Below, piece after piece: positions 53,170 to 64,000 of a DNA stretch of 64,000 bases. The notes under the pieces are model-generated. The model had not been told where the DNA came from and searched no databases. It was given only the letters and a program-made list of their open reading frames with translations. Source of the stretch: Epinephelus fuscoguttatus (taxonomy: Eukaryota > Chordata > Actinopteri > Perciformes > Serranidae); assembly GCF_011397635.1 (NCBI RefSeq), contig NC_064756.1:3490922-3554921 (forward strand), read 5' to 3'. The position numbers and the translations under genes were made by a program. The stretch's first letter is position 1; each line of letters starts with the position of its first letter.

Positions 53170-54500
53170 AAACACATAACCAGTTTTGGATCCAACCCTC
53201 TGAGAGCTTCATCCTCATCTTCATCTCTCCCTGTATCACTCATCACTGAGGCTGGCGACCTGTCAGAGAATTTGTCAGTGGTGTCTGGGCTTTTTGTAGA
53301 GTCCTCAACCCCCTTCTCCTCCTCTGCCTTATCTTCAACCTCCTTGCCCTCCTGCTCCTCACCCTCATCACAGTCATTAATAGTCTCTTGCCTCAGTTGC
53401 CTCACAGTCTGCAGCCAAGTCACTCAAATCTGACTCTGTGTCAGGGTCATCAGCATGTTGGGGCTCCCCTTCCAGCTCAGTCCTTGAATCGTGGCCTTCT
53501 GCTGTCTCAGCATCCTCCACCAGGGCCTTTGTTCTGAGTTACCTCACTTTAAAGGCCTCATGAAGGTCTGGTACAGCGCAGTAAAATATTTCTGCTGTCG
53601 CCACATCATGACACATGGAGGTGTCCACCCTGGTTCTCTCCTCCTGGGTCAGGTGCTTTTTGACCTGACTGCTCACAGTTAATCATGTTAAGTTGATGGT
53701 GATGGTGCCCTTGAGGCCAGCATCATGCCAGGCTGTGTTCAGGTCAGCGCTCAATTTGGTGAGCTGCTTCCTGTCAGTTGCATGAAAAACGTGCTATGTG
53801 TAATGTGTATCACCTTCCTCAGCCAAGTGTCCTCCTCCTCATTGAGGGCCAAAGTGGCGTGGCCAGATGTTCTTTGGGTCTTGTCATCTCCTACCCACAC
53901 AAGATTCATCTTCTTCCTCATCTATATCCAGGACCTCTTCCATTTTCAGTGATGTGAAGACAACTGGCTGGTGTCCAGTTGGCATAGGTTGGAAACCAGT
54001 TATGTGCCCCAGCAGCATGGATATAGTTGTGACTCTGGCCTTCCTCGTCAGTTTGGAGCAACGTTGGTATCACTTTCTTGGCCTTGGCGAAGAAGCCACT
54101 CTGATCTTCCGCACTCACACGGTTCCTAAAGTTCAAGCGTTGAAGTCAAAGATGGTTGTGGATTTGTTGCCCTGAGCTCTTGTAACTTTTCCACAATAGG
54201 CACCCGCTTGGCTTTGAACATAAAGTCATCAACTTCATGTTGGGGTGCAGCGCACAGATCCCACAGGTGCTTACCCACCCGAGATTAGCCCGGCTTGTCA
54301 CACATTGGGCACGTGAGCTTTCCTGCACCATGCCCACCTGCCCAGCAGAGGAAGGGTTCTGGATCTTGTTTCATTGAATGACACCGTGAACATGGACAAA
54401 CTCGATACAACATTATACAACCTTTAATGAAGTGAGACAATTCCACTGGTTCTGTGTGCTGTTTATGTTTTTCCTTTAACTTTCTAAAAGTGGTCATCAC
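53170..54500 (-). pseudogene. Dead transposon-derived gene, tyrosine-recombinase-like C-terminus
   Basis: On the minus strand protein-like segments occur in a consistent order but in changing frames. First comes a zinc-binding-like CPCSRCHS..CPMCDKPG segment (54500-54285), then, after a stop, VGKHLWDLCAAP and EVDDFMFKAKRV (to about 54160). Next are FFAKAKKVIPTLLQTDEEGQ and AAGAHNWFPTYANW (54136-53950), DDKTQRTSGHATLALNEEED (about 53900-53820) and VKKHLTQEERTRVDTSMCHD, VATAEIFYCAVPDL (about 53690-53560), ending in a strongly acidic tail (to 53170). The last segment resembles the His/Tyr end of tyrosine recombinases (M.H....TA..FY). At least one stop and several frameshifts make it inactive. 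It lies tail-to-tail with the nesprin gene. Family assignment is tentative. Confidence 0.5.
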
Positions 54501-55289
54501 TCAGAATCTATAAAAAGAGACAGGTTGCTGCATCAGTTTAAGAAAAAATACTTTGATATCTATTGGAAACAGCTGAAATAATGTCCTCACATATTCTTTT
54601 TACATTCATTTTATAAACAAAGTTTAAGACTTGATAAAGACAGTTTATCCTTGTCCTTAAAAACAGGAATCTGACCAAAGAACCAACCAGTTTTACCACT
54701 TACTGCCTTCTTCAGGAACTTTTTCAGACTCAGTGTTCTGGTGTGTATTTTTTGCATCACACAGCAATTTAACTGGTCTGGACGCAAACTTTTCCAAACC
54801 TCCGTTGTTTGAGCACAAGGAATGACTATGCGAGATTGACAGGTTGCAAACCTTTTAAAAATATTATTAAATGTTGACAGCTAAAGATGCGATTTTATGC
54901 ACCAACAAAAGAGAGTTTTTAGAAATACTCTCTCGTGCTTTGTGGCAGCTGATGTGGGTGGTGCGTTGAGATTAAATGAGCAGTTTGTATAATATTTTAT
55001 AACTCCTGAAAGGTAAGGGACAAAATCAAATCATGTTTAAGTTTGAAACATAAGATTTCAGTTTGAGTTTAGTTCTTTCCAATAATTCGCAGTAACCTGC
55101 CCATTAAATTAACAGAGTCTGAACACAGTATGCTGCCTAAAATATATCTTTCTCTCTTACTAGGAGCTGTAGGCTACATGAAAATAATACGATAGCACAT
55201 TTCTGCCCGTGTAATGAATAAAGATCCAATAAGTCATTAAAGTTAGAAACCTTTTTAAAATAAGTTAGTATACCAAAATAATAAATTAA
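54501..55289. other. Non-coding, nothing recognised
   Basis: AT-rich sequence without recognisable features. Confidence 0.4.
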
Positions 55290-55900
55290 AAACCCAAAAT
55301 AGAAACAAGACTAGTTCATTATTTTGACATAGTAACTCATTATGAAATACCAATTCATCATTTTAAGATACTTACTCATTACTTTGAGATACTGTTATTT
55401 TAAGATATTACCCGTTATTTTGAGATTCCAATTCCTCATTTTGAGTTACTAACTCATTATTTTGAGAAAGCTGCATATTTTTAGATACTAAATATTTAAA
55501 GAAACTAAGTCATTATTTTGAGATGCTAATTATTCTGAGATAGTATCAGTAAGTAATAAGAAGCTTTCTTAAAATAATGAGTAAGTAACCCAAAATGACA
55601 AATTAGTATCTCAAAAAAATTAGTATCTAATGAAAGAGTTAATATTGCAAAATATTGGGTTGGTATCCTAAAACAATGAGTTAGTATCTGAAAATAATAA
55701 GTTCATATCTCAAAATGACAAGCTTTCTCAAAATAATGAGAAGCTTTCTTAAAATAATGAGTTAGTGTCATTATTTCAAGAGAGCTTTTCATTGTTTTGA
55801 GTAAGTCAGCTTTATTGACAGTGGGGCTCAGTATCTTAAAAAAATGAACTCATCAATGAACTAATCAACTCAATATTTTGAGATACTAACTTGTTCTTTC
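55290..55900. repeat. AT-rich satellite in inverted arrangement
   Basis: Units like TACTAACTCATTATTTTGAGA repeat with variation from 55310 to about 55540. From about 55560 the reverse complement (CTCAAAATAATGAGTTAGTA) takes over to about 55790. The whole could fold into a long imperfect hairpin. Confidence 0.85.
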
Positions 55901-58090
55901 AAAAGAAGTTTCTCATAGTGACTAAAACATAGTGATTTTTCTTTTTCTTCATCACACTGGCTTGATGGGCTTCCATATGAAACATGTCTGGCTTCACCTG
56001 CTCAGAAATAATATTCCAAAGTCCATGCCTTAAAGAATACATATACACCGCCTAAATATAGCAGAATGTATGTAAACTAATGGGAAGTTGTACTATGTAG
56101 ATTTATCTTTGCATATGAGATTTTTCTGTCAGTAAAATTATTCCTAACTGCCTCATTTTCCAGACCAATGCTATTACAGCTGATTAAATGTCCACATCAA
56201 TGTGTTCAAAGTTGTAAATCTGCTTTGTTTGTTTGTAGTTCCAATGTTGCAGTAGTTGCTTAGAAAAAAACAAAAGAAACATAGATGTCTTTTTTTCTGT
56301 TGAATAAATGCAGTGTATGTTTGAAAGATTGAGGGGGTTAAAAATGAGAAAGAGTCTGACTTGTACAGCTGTTTATTTCCTTTTTTCCTAGATATGAAAT
56401 CATAATTAATAACGTAGAAACACTGTACTAGCACAGTAGGAAAGTGAGGTCAACAGTCACAGCCAGAATAATTTTATGACTCATGTTGTGTAAAAAAAAA
56501 AAATGTAATGACACAGACACTAATGTTTTGACTTTAGAAGATTTACTTCCTTGTTCACACAGGTTATATCTTTAAACCACTATCTGTACTAATGTAGCCA
56601 AAGCTAATGTAAAGGATGCAGCTCACAGGCTAGCTCTGTGCTGCCCCCATGGATACAGCATTGGCGGCGAGGCCCCGTTCAGTCCTGTGAAAGTTGCTCA
56701 GTCACGCATGAAGCCAAAATCACTCAGTTTCCATGTTATAAAATTATCCGGACAATCACTAATGTTTCGGCATCATTGGGCCCATAGAGCAGACGCACTA
56801 GAGACTTACGGCCACTGACCGAGCGGCTAATGTCCAGTTTAGCACTGCGCTAACTTCAGTGCTGATAAAATTAGTTAATCTTGCAGCTCTTTTAGAATTT
56901 TCAAAAGATGCTGGACCGAATGGATTAAATCTTGATAGTGGAGCAAGTCCTTTCACAGAGGTTGTGACTCATAAAATATATATATGTCTTTTTCCCAATG
57001 TTAGTCTGTGGGAAAAAGTCTTTTTGGGCCCATTGGCATCACATGACAGACCCTGAAAATTGCAATACCACTGTTTGGCCACTACGAAAATTGACTTCAA
57101 AGCCTGGTACACTTCCTGGGGGCCTGCTTTCCTCTTAATAACTCTGTGTAATACTTAATTAAACTACCATTTATGACAAAATTATGAAGTATTTTGTACT
57201 TATATTGACCACTAACTGCCTTTACACCGTGATAGCACTTGTATTTAAAATTCATTAAGATGTTTTGCAAAAAGGGAAATGTGTTGAGGGTAACATTTGT
57301 CAAAGTTTTAAGGACCAAGTCCTTTTTTGTGTGTTTATTTTTATTTATTGTTTTAGTCCATTAACTACAAATCACATATCTGTACATCACTGCTGGCCTC
57401 TTTCTAAACAACCAAAAGTGTTAATGATTTTGGTTTTCCTTTTTTATTTTTTTCTCAGGCAGCCTTTGGTTTCAGTTCATTTCTCCAAAGATCATCTCAT
57501 AGTGACTCATCTTTCTGCAGAGGCATTATCACAGCCGAGATCCAGTCTGTGTTTATTGTAGTAAAGTTGTGTTGTTGGTGTTTGATGATGCGTTTTAAAT
57601 GCAGTTAGATTTTAAAAGCCCTTAGTGCTTTTCCAAAGAACAATAAATTCACTGTGACCAAAATAAAACCATACATGATGGATTATTTGCAGCCAGTTTC
57701 GGTACAGCAATAGTGCACAGAGTATATCTGATGATTATTAAAGGGGCTAAAACATGAAAAAGAAACATGGTTTCTGAAAGGGAAGTTTGATGGTTTATCT
57801 CTTGTTTGTTTGTGGAGTTCTGACTGATTTTGTACTTTAACTGTCCACTAAGTGTAAATAATGTCACGCTCCAGCTAGAACAAGGTGCTGCCTGCTTTAT
57901 TGTTGTGTGTTTAAAGGGACTGAAGAGTTTTGTGTTCCCAGCATCATGTAACAGCTGTGAGAGACCACCTGTGTGTGACTGCAGCTCAGTCAGTGACCTG
58001 TTAAAACCCAAATGTGTCAGGGGAAGGTTCTTAAAACAAGTAGATTTCAGGAGGATCAATAGTTGTTAAAGCTGCCGTCCGTGGGCTGTG
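55901..58090. other. Non-coding, nothing recognised
   Basis: Short chance frames only. No mobile element or exon recognised. Confidence 0.35.
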
Positions 58091-58140
58091 TGATGATGGT
58101 GATGATGATGGTGATGATGATGATGATGATGATGATGATA
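58091..58140 (+). repeat. (GAT)n microsatellite
   Basis: About sixteen GAT units with two GGT variants. Confidence 0.95.
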
Positions 58141-58507
58141 ACGTGTGTTTTGAGCCTTTTGAGGTTGAGAGAATCATTGAAAAGGGAACTTTGTAAACCA
58201 ACTGCCATCTAAATATTTCACTGTTTTTTAGTTGAAGGTTTGTTTTTTGGTCATTGTTAAATATTTCAAAAACAGATCCAATCAAATGTTCTTGCTTTTG
58301 TACTTGTTTGAAGATGAATAAAATGAACTGTATGAAACATTTAGATTTTCAAGATCATTTTGTCAGTTCTGTTTTGTGTGAACGCACCACAAAAAAACTG
58401 TTAGTGTTTCTCATATGTAGAATTTATTTTAGTGGGAGAGACACTAAAACTGCGTTTATTTCTGCCTCTCAGAAGTCTCAGTGGACATACATTTAACAGC
58501 GAGAGAT

Positions 58508-59025
58508 TTTTATGCCTCCACACTGGTGATAGCTGTGGCCAGAGGCCTTCCATTTTCGGGTTGTCTGTCCATCTGTCCCATTCTTGTGAACACAATATCT
58601 CAAGAACGCCTTGAGGGAAGTTTTTAACCTTTTGGTCAAAAGTCAGTGTGACCTCACAAAACATGTTTCTTGTCATAACTCAAGAATTCATGCACTACTT
58701 ATGACAAACTTCACACAAATGTTTAACAGGACAAAATGATAACGTGATGACATTTTTTATCCAAAAGGTCAAAGGTCAGCTTCACTGTGACATCATCATG
58801 TTCTGCATAAAACGCTTCTCAGGCCATTGTTCAGCGTCTTATCTCAGGAACAGAAGGGGAGACATTTGGTCAGATACTGAACTGGTGACTCTAATGTTGT
58901 GCTGATTGTATAGATCTTCTGTGTGTGAAGCGTCCATGTTTTCACTGACATGGATGGAGACTGTCAGAGACACTGGACTGGTGTGCAGAGACACACAATA
59001 GTGGGCGGTAATTGTAGTTATTTTT
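58508..59025 (+). repeat. ERE-type dispersed repeat, full-length copy
   Basis: Runs from the head ATGCCTCCACACTGGTGATAGC to the tail GGGCGGTAATTGTAGTT with all internal blocks. The ERE is decayed by one base (AAGTCA-GTG-TGACCT), and a perfect DR1 follows near 58768-58780. A useful reference copy for family length, about 520 bp. Confidence 0.9.
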
Positions 59026-59102
59026 ATACTGCATAACTTTCAATCAATTTAATTTATTTTCCTTGCAGGTATGGGGTTCAGTGCTTAAGATCTTTGCCTT
59101 AA

Positions 59103-59990
59103 AGGGGAACTAATGTTTTTTTTCAACCTGGGCCCTATTTTGAGATCTCCTTTTGTCTAAATGAGTGATAGGATGTTCAATATGTGACATTTCTCCAGTA
59201 TGAAGCTAGGGCTGACCTGCCTGCAGCCCGTGAGCGCGTGCTATATTAAATAACAGGGCACTCAGACAGTGTCAAACAACGTCAAAATACGTCCACTAAA
59301 AGTGCATTTTTTCACACAGATAGGCTCGGATTGTTAGTATAATTATCTGACAACATAACGGAAAGGAGAAATGAACGTCTGTGTTTACCTTTAGCTGGAT
59401 TCAGACATGTTCCTCTGCCTGTTGCTGCTCCCTCTCTCTCCTCGTCCGCTCTTCAGTTTCAATGAGCTCTGCGTCCGTGTACGTCCGTGTACTCCGTGTT
59501 CAAATAAATACAGGCGGTCATCAAATTCAAATGGCTCATCCAGATCCAGTTGGTCAAAATCGGATAAAAATTCAGCCATGACTACTCCAAACAGAGTAAC
59601 TCCTCACGTTTGTAAGGTCGCTCCAGCGGTAACTTCCTGCAACAACTCAAATCTAGCAAGACGTGAGATTTCAGAGCCAGACTTTCACTCTCTGAGTGAG
59701 TGTTTTGACTTGCCACAACAAACATATCTGAATTTTTACCCGATTTTGACCAACTGGATCTGGATGAGCCATTTGAATCTACAAATCTTGTTTATTGATC
59801 TGCTCAGACCCAGAAACCACCATTTTTGGGGGTTCAGAAGAAACGTCAATGTTACCAAACGTTTTGTTGAAACTTTTCCACATTCCAACCGAATCGTCAG
59901 CATTGCATTTTATGTGTCTGCAAACCATGGGTACGTTACATTTGTAGCAGATATGTTGAACTACGTTTCAACCACATTGTGTGGTTAACA
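59103..59990. mobile_element. Kolobok-like element (TTAA end) with inverted internal repeat
   Basis: TTAA at 59099-59102 is followed by AGGGGAACTAATG, TTTTTTTTCAACCTGGGCCC and an ACTAAAAGTGCATTTTTTCA block, matching the order of 28750-29696. Inside, 59522-59575 (minus strand) encodes a transposon-type start MAEFLSDFDQLDLDEPFEFD, and 59729-59779 holds the same sequence inverted. The right end is not recognised, so the end coordinate is approximate. Confidence 0.5.
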
Positions 59991-60642
59991 TGATGTTAGG
60001 CTTAGGCACAAAAAACATTCGGTTATTTTAAGGAAAAGATTGCATATGGCCTAAAATACCCTGGTTTTGAAAATGTTAAAGTTCACACATCACAATACAT
60101 CACAGCAGTTTGACTGCACTGTTTCAAGGTACTTTATTTGAGTATTTCTATTTTATGCCACCTTATATTTCTACTACATTACAATCCAGACAAATATTGT
60201 ACTTTTTATTTTAAGATACTTTCTGCTTTAAAGCTTTAGTTACAACTTAAGTAGATGAAGCTACTCAGCAGTATGTGAAGTTTTAAGGTTAGCTTCACAT
60301 TTACCAGCTGCAACATTAAAGAGATGAACACATTAATGCATCAGTAATTATAGTTGAGTAATATGACATATATCAAGGTCCATTCAGCATTATGTGGACA
60401 TTTTTGAGGCTAATACTTTTGTACTTTTACTTGAGTGAGATTTTGAGCGCAGGAGTTGTAACACAGAATTTTTACACTGTAGCACTGACACTTTTACTGC
60501 AGTAAAATATCTGAATGCTTCTTCAACCACTGAGTGTCTGAATCCATGTTTTTGTAACTTTAAAGGAAATTCTTCTAAACTGGAGCTTTAAGTGAAGTTT
60601 AGAGGGGATTCTTGTCACATCCCACAGGTGAGTGATGCTGAG

Positions 60643-60682
60643 CGTGTGTGTGTGTGTGTGTGTGTGTGCGTGTGTGTGTGTG
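60643..60682 (+). repeat. (GT)n microsatellite
   Basis: About twenty GT units with one interruption (GC). Confidence 0.95.
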
Positions 60683-61424
60683 AGTAAGTGAATGACGGCA
60701 GGTTTTGCGTTGTGTCTTACAGCAGATTTGCGTGCTGGATCTCGTGCCGCACTCACGTGTCTGAAGAACGCCGAGTCACTGCGATCGGTGACACTGCTAA
60801 TACACTAAGCAGGGATTATCACTGCAAGACAAGCAGCCTGTGTGTGAGTGTGTAACCATGCATGTTAAGTGGGGCGTCATTTTCATTGTCTGTCACTAGA
60901 GTGTGTGTAGTGTTTGTGTGTGAGCATGTACATGTATGATCCCCAGACACAAACCCATTTTAACTACCTTAATGTGCTCTTGTACTTCTTGTACTTCTAT
61001 CATTGTGAAGACTGATTCTAATTTCAGAAAGACATTTTTGGAAACTGGGGATCTTTAAGTCAGCTGTTAGGTGTGTGTGTTTACAAGCATGCAAACCTGT
61101 TTTTAGAACTATTTAGAATTTAGGAATTAAATGCCGAAAGGAAACACCAAAGAATCAACAGCGACAAACTGATACATGAAGGAATATTGAAATTTTCTGC
61201 ATTTTTTTTGCTCGGCAACCCAGTCACCAGAAAAAAATGTTGGCGTTGCATGTTTCTGAAAAACCACCGATATGTCAGATTTGTATGTTACTATGTAGCA
61301 GGTTTGTTGAAACTTGTTGATGTTGATGTGTGGTCAGGTTTCAGCAGCAAAACCACTGAGTTGTGATCTGGAGAATCAGGCTTTGGTTTAAAATTCCTGG
61401 TTTTGGTGCACTATCCTCACTGAA
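60683..61424. other. Non-coding, nothing recognised
   Basis: No exon or clear mobile element. The sequence near 61230-61420 is transitional to the minisatellite. Confidence 0.35.
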
Positions 61425-63060
61425 AAAACAGTGACAGGTCGCTACAAAACACCAATATTGGTGCCTAAAAACCCATCAGACACACAGCCACAGGTTGCTA
61501 CAAGATATCCACATTTCAATAAGGAGGGACTCGTTTTTATGGCAAAGGAATATTTATTAACATGTGAACATATGAATAGGAATGTGAAAAGTCTTTGGCG
61601 ATTAGACCCCATAGAGATGGTATGATTTAAGGAGGGTGATGAATCCATGGTCGAATAGGGGACCCGGGGTGGTAGAGGTGTGAAGATGAGAGGAAGATGG
61701 AGAAGTGCCGATGATCTTGATGAGTAGAAGCATGAGCCTTTGTTGAGCTTGTCTGGATGGCTGTAGGTGGATGGGGTGGAGGAGGGCACGAAGATTCAGC
61801 CTAAAATGATGGCTGACAGGAGCAGAGGAGAGAGCAGATTTAAAAGGAGTAGTGAGAGTGGGATGGAGAGAAATGCGAAAGGATGAGCACAGAGGAAGTC
61901 TTTCTGATTGAACTTACGCTGAGCTTCATTTAGTGCGTAAACAACACTAGAAAAATAGCGATGGGTCGCGACAAAGAGCCCACATTTTGAGGCTCAACAG
62001 TCAGTGACAGGTTGCTGGACAGCACCCACTCTTGGTGCCTAAAAAGCCACTGGGAAGGGGTGTCGGTGGCTTAGTGGTAGAGCAGGCGCCCCATGTACAA
62101 GGCTGTTGCCGCAGCGGCCCAGGTTCGACTCCAGCCTGTGGCCCTTTGCTGCATGTCACTCCCGCTCTCTCCCCCCTTTAACACTTGTCTGTCCTGTCAA
62201 ATAAAGGCTAAAAAATGCCCCAAAAAAATATCTTTAAAAAAAAAAAAGCCACTGGGAAAACAGCAACAGGTCGCTACAAAAAGTCCATGTTTGATGCCTT
62301 AGAGGTGCTGGAAAAAGCAGCAGGTTGATGGCTATAAACCACTGGATTATTACTGACAGGTTGCTAAAAAATGCCTGCATTCAATGCCTAGGGAACAGCT
62401 GGAAACACAGTGACTGAATGCTACAAAACACCCAAGTTTGGTGCCTAAAAAGCTGCTGGAAAAACTGTGATGGGTCACTACGATACACTTGTAGATCGGT
62501 GCCCAAATAGAAGCCAAAAACACAGCGACATGTTGCTACAAAACACCCACGTGTTGCTTGTAAAACTGCTAGAAACACAGTGACTTCTATTGGCTAAAAG
62601 GCTGCTGAAAAAACAACGATGGATCACGACAAAATACCCATGTTTGTTGCCACCACAGCTGCTTTTTTGTGTCACCATCACCACAGAACAAAAAAACATT
62701 GTCGCTATAAAAAAACATTTGGTACCTAAAAAGCCTGTGGAAACACGGGGTCGTGACAAAACCCCCATGATGGTGTCACGATCCCAGCTGGAAAAATACT
62801 GTTGTCACTACAAAAACACTCATATTTGTTGCCTATGAAGCCGCTGGAAACAAAGCAACTGGTCGCTACAAAACGCCCAGGGTTATGCCTTAAAAGCCAC
62901 CGGAAAAATAACATTAGGTCGCTTCAAAACACTCATGTTGGTTGCCTTAAAAGAAGCCGAAAACACAGCGACAGGTTGCTACAAAACACCCACATTAATG
63001 CCCAAAATGCTGCTGGAAAATAGTGACATCACAACAGAAGACCCACATTTGTTGCCATCC
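61425..63060 (+). repeat. Diverged minisatellite, unit about 50-60 bp
   Basis: The unit reads roughly GCTGGAAACACAGCGACAGG, TTGCTACAAAACACCC, ACATTTGGTGCCTAAAAA. It recurs with substitutions and length changes through the interval, most clearly at 61425-61510, 61960-62050 and 62250-63030. A SINE and a non-repetitive patch (about 61520-61950) interrupt it. Confidence 0.85.
62057..62242 (+). mobile_element. tRNA-derived SINE with perfect 16-bp target duplication
   Basis: A-box region GTGGCTTAGTGGTAGAGCAG, B-box GGTTCGACTCC, a body with GCCCTTTGCTGCATGTCACT, and an A-rich tail. AAAAAGCCACTGGGAA stands directly before (62041-62056) and after (62243-62258). The duplicated bases are part of a minisatellite unit, so the SINE landed inside the array. 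Confidence 0.95.
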
Positions 63061-63774
63061 TCCCTGCTGGAGATGCACAGATGTCTAGGAAAGAAACTGT
63101 GTGAATGGACTGTGCTCAGAAGATAAAAACAGCCTCTAATATTAAATATTGTTCCCATCAATGCTTGTCTCTCAGTTATGGCTGAAGTACGGCTGGATTT
63201 CGTTAAAAACACACTTTGTTTTTCATTGAACAAAAGACATTTCAAATGTTGTCTTCATACCATTAGCTGTATAAGAACTGACTAAATAAAATACGGTCCA
63301 AGAAAAACAAGATTTAAATCAGGAATAATAGCATTAGAGGTGTGTGTGCATGTGAGTGTAAAGAGTGTGTGTTTAGTGTAAACATGTGAGTGCATAGTGT
63401 GTGGCAGTCATTCTCAATGACTGTCAGCAGTGTATGTGTGTGAACATGCCTGTGTCCATGTGTCTGTGTTTTTGTCGTGCAGCTGTCACGTCATGTTTGT
63501 GTCTCTCAGCCTGTGATCTGTACTACAGTGTGTGTGTGTGTATGTGTACTTCCATGTGTTACTGTAGCATTGTGTTATTTTGCCTGTTTTTAATTCTGCG
63601 TGTTCAGACAGTTTGCATCAGTGTGTTTTCTTCTCCAGAGCTAGTTTTTTCTCTCTGAGTGTGTGAGCAGCAGCGTGGTTTCTTGTGAAGGACTCTACTG
63701 ATAATATTCTTTAATTTGTGTGACTCTGCAGTCTTTCTTTTGCTTGTTCATGTGTGTGTGGGTGCATGTGTGTG
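63061..63774. other. Non-coding, GT-rich
   Basis: Irregular TGTG-rich sequence from 63340 on; no exon recognised. Confidence 0.4.
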
Positions 63775-63890
63775 TGCGTGTGCTCCGCTGGTGATCCAGT
63801 TAATGAAAGCGCTCCATCTGTTCGGAGCGCCGGCAGGCCTGCAGCTGGGATAAAGACGATGATGATATCTGCTCATTAAAAGACAAAAAA
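63775..63890 (+). promoter_or_regulatory. Candidate conserved non-coding element at the right edge
   Basis: Complex GC-balanced block with an inverted pair GCGCTCC/GGAGCGC around a CATCTG E-box, followed by GGATAAAGACGATGATG. It differs from the surrounding GT-rich sequence. Purely a visual impression. Confidence 0.2.
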
Positions 63891-64000
63891 AAGAGAGAAA
63901 ATTTAAACTTCCTTCTTGTGAATCATGAGAAGACTGAGAACAACTGTTACATTGATTTTTCAAATTTCTAAATTTAAGCCCTGACTCCTCCTGAATGATG

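Noticed and set aside
59407-59988. Plus-strand open frame of 193 codons
   Set aside because: It runs through the antisense of a transposon coding start and the inverted copy. No domain is recognised and composition is not gene-like.
61425-63060. Regularly spaced repeats resembling a CRISPR array
   Set aside because: Units are contiguous and diverged without unique spacers, and the genome is eukaryotic; it is a minisatellite.

Overview
This is a teleost (ray-finned fish) nuclear genome segment. The evidence is one vertebrate intron-rich gene with GT/AG exons, intron-containing tRNA-Arg genes, and a dense fish-type repeat load: Tc1 fragments, RTE/Rex-type LINE fragments, tRNA-derived SINEs, TTAA- and TTA-flanked MITEs, and long GT/CA microsatellites. 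Nothing prokaryotic is present, and most open frames are chance frames in repeats or introns.

The main gene runs left to right on the + strand. It is a KASH-domain nuclear-envelope spectrin-repeat protein, best matched to nesprin-4 (SYNE4). I place the initiator ATG at 32478 and the stop at 52704, spread over 13 coding exons (about 690 residues). There is a possible non-coding first exon near 5671-5880 beside a TATA/GC-box promoter. The protein reads as an acidic N-terminus, two spectrin repeats, a Ser/Pro-rich linker with an LEWD motif, a short basic stretch, one membrane span and a 27-residue luminal KASH peptide ending PPPT. The last junctions are the weak point of the model: two acceptors 20 bases apart at exon 13 give either a KASH-bearing or a KASH-less protein.

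Layout. 1-3000: MITE end and a cluster of four tRNA-Arg(UCU)-like units, two of them good. 3400-4250: TTAA-type transposon end and a helicase fragment. 5600-5900: putative promoter and exon 1. 5900-32400: a repeat-filled stretch (presumed intron 1) with LINE, Tc1, MITE and satellite copies and a 947-bp TTAA-flanked Kolobok-like element with an intact THAP-domain frame. 32456-53155: the nesprin-like coding exons, with introns full of repeats. 53170-54500: a minus-strand dead gene of probable transposon origin. 55290-55900: AT-rich inverted satellite. 58500-60000: more repeats. 61425-63060: a minisatellite split by a SINE.

The most interesting signals are the THAP/Kolobok-like element, whose empty site can be read from the host repeat; a dispersed repeat family carrying perfect estrogen-response-element palindromes (five in this window, one about 80 bp upstream of the start-codon exon); the exon-13 splice choice that would decide whether the nesprin gets its membrane anchor; and a near-perfect 51-bp inverted repeat carrying two head-to-head copies of a transposon coding start. 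All identifications come from reading the sequence and recalled family knowledge; no database search was run.
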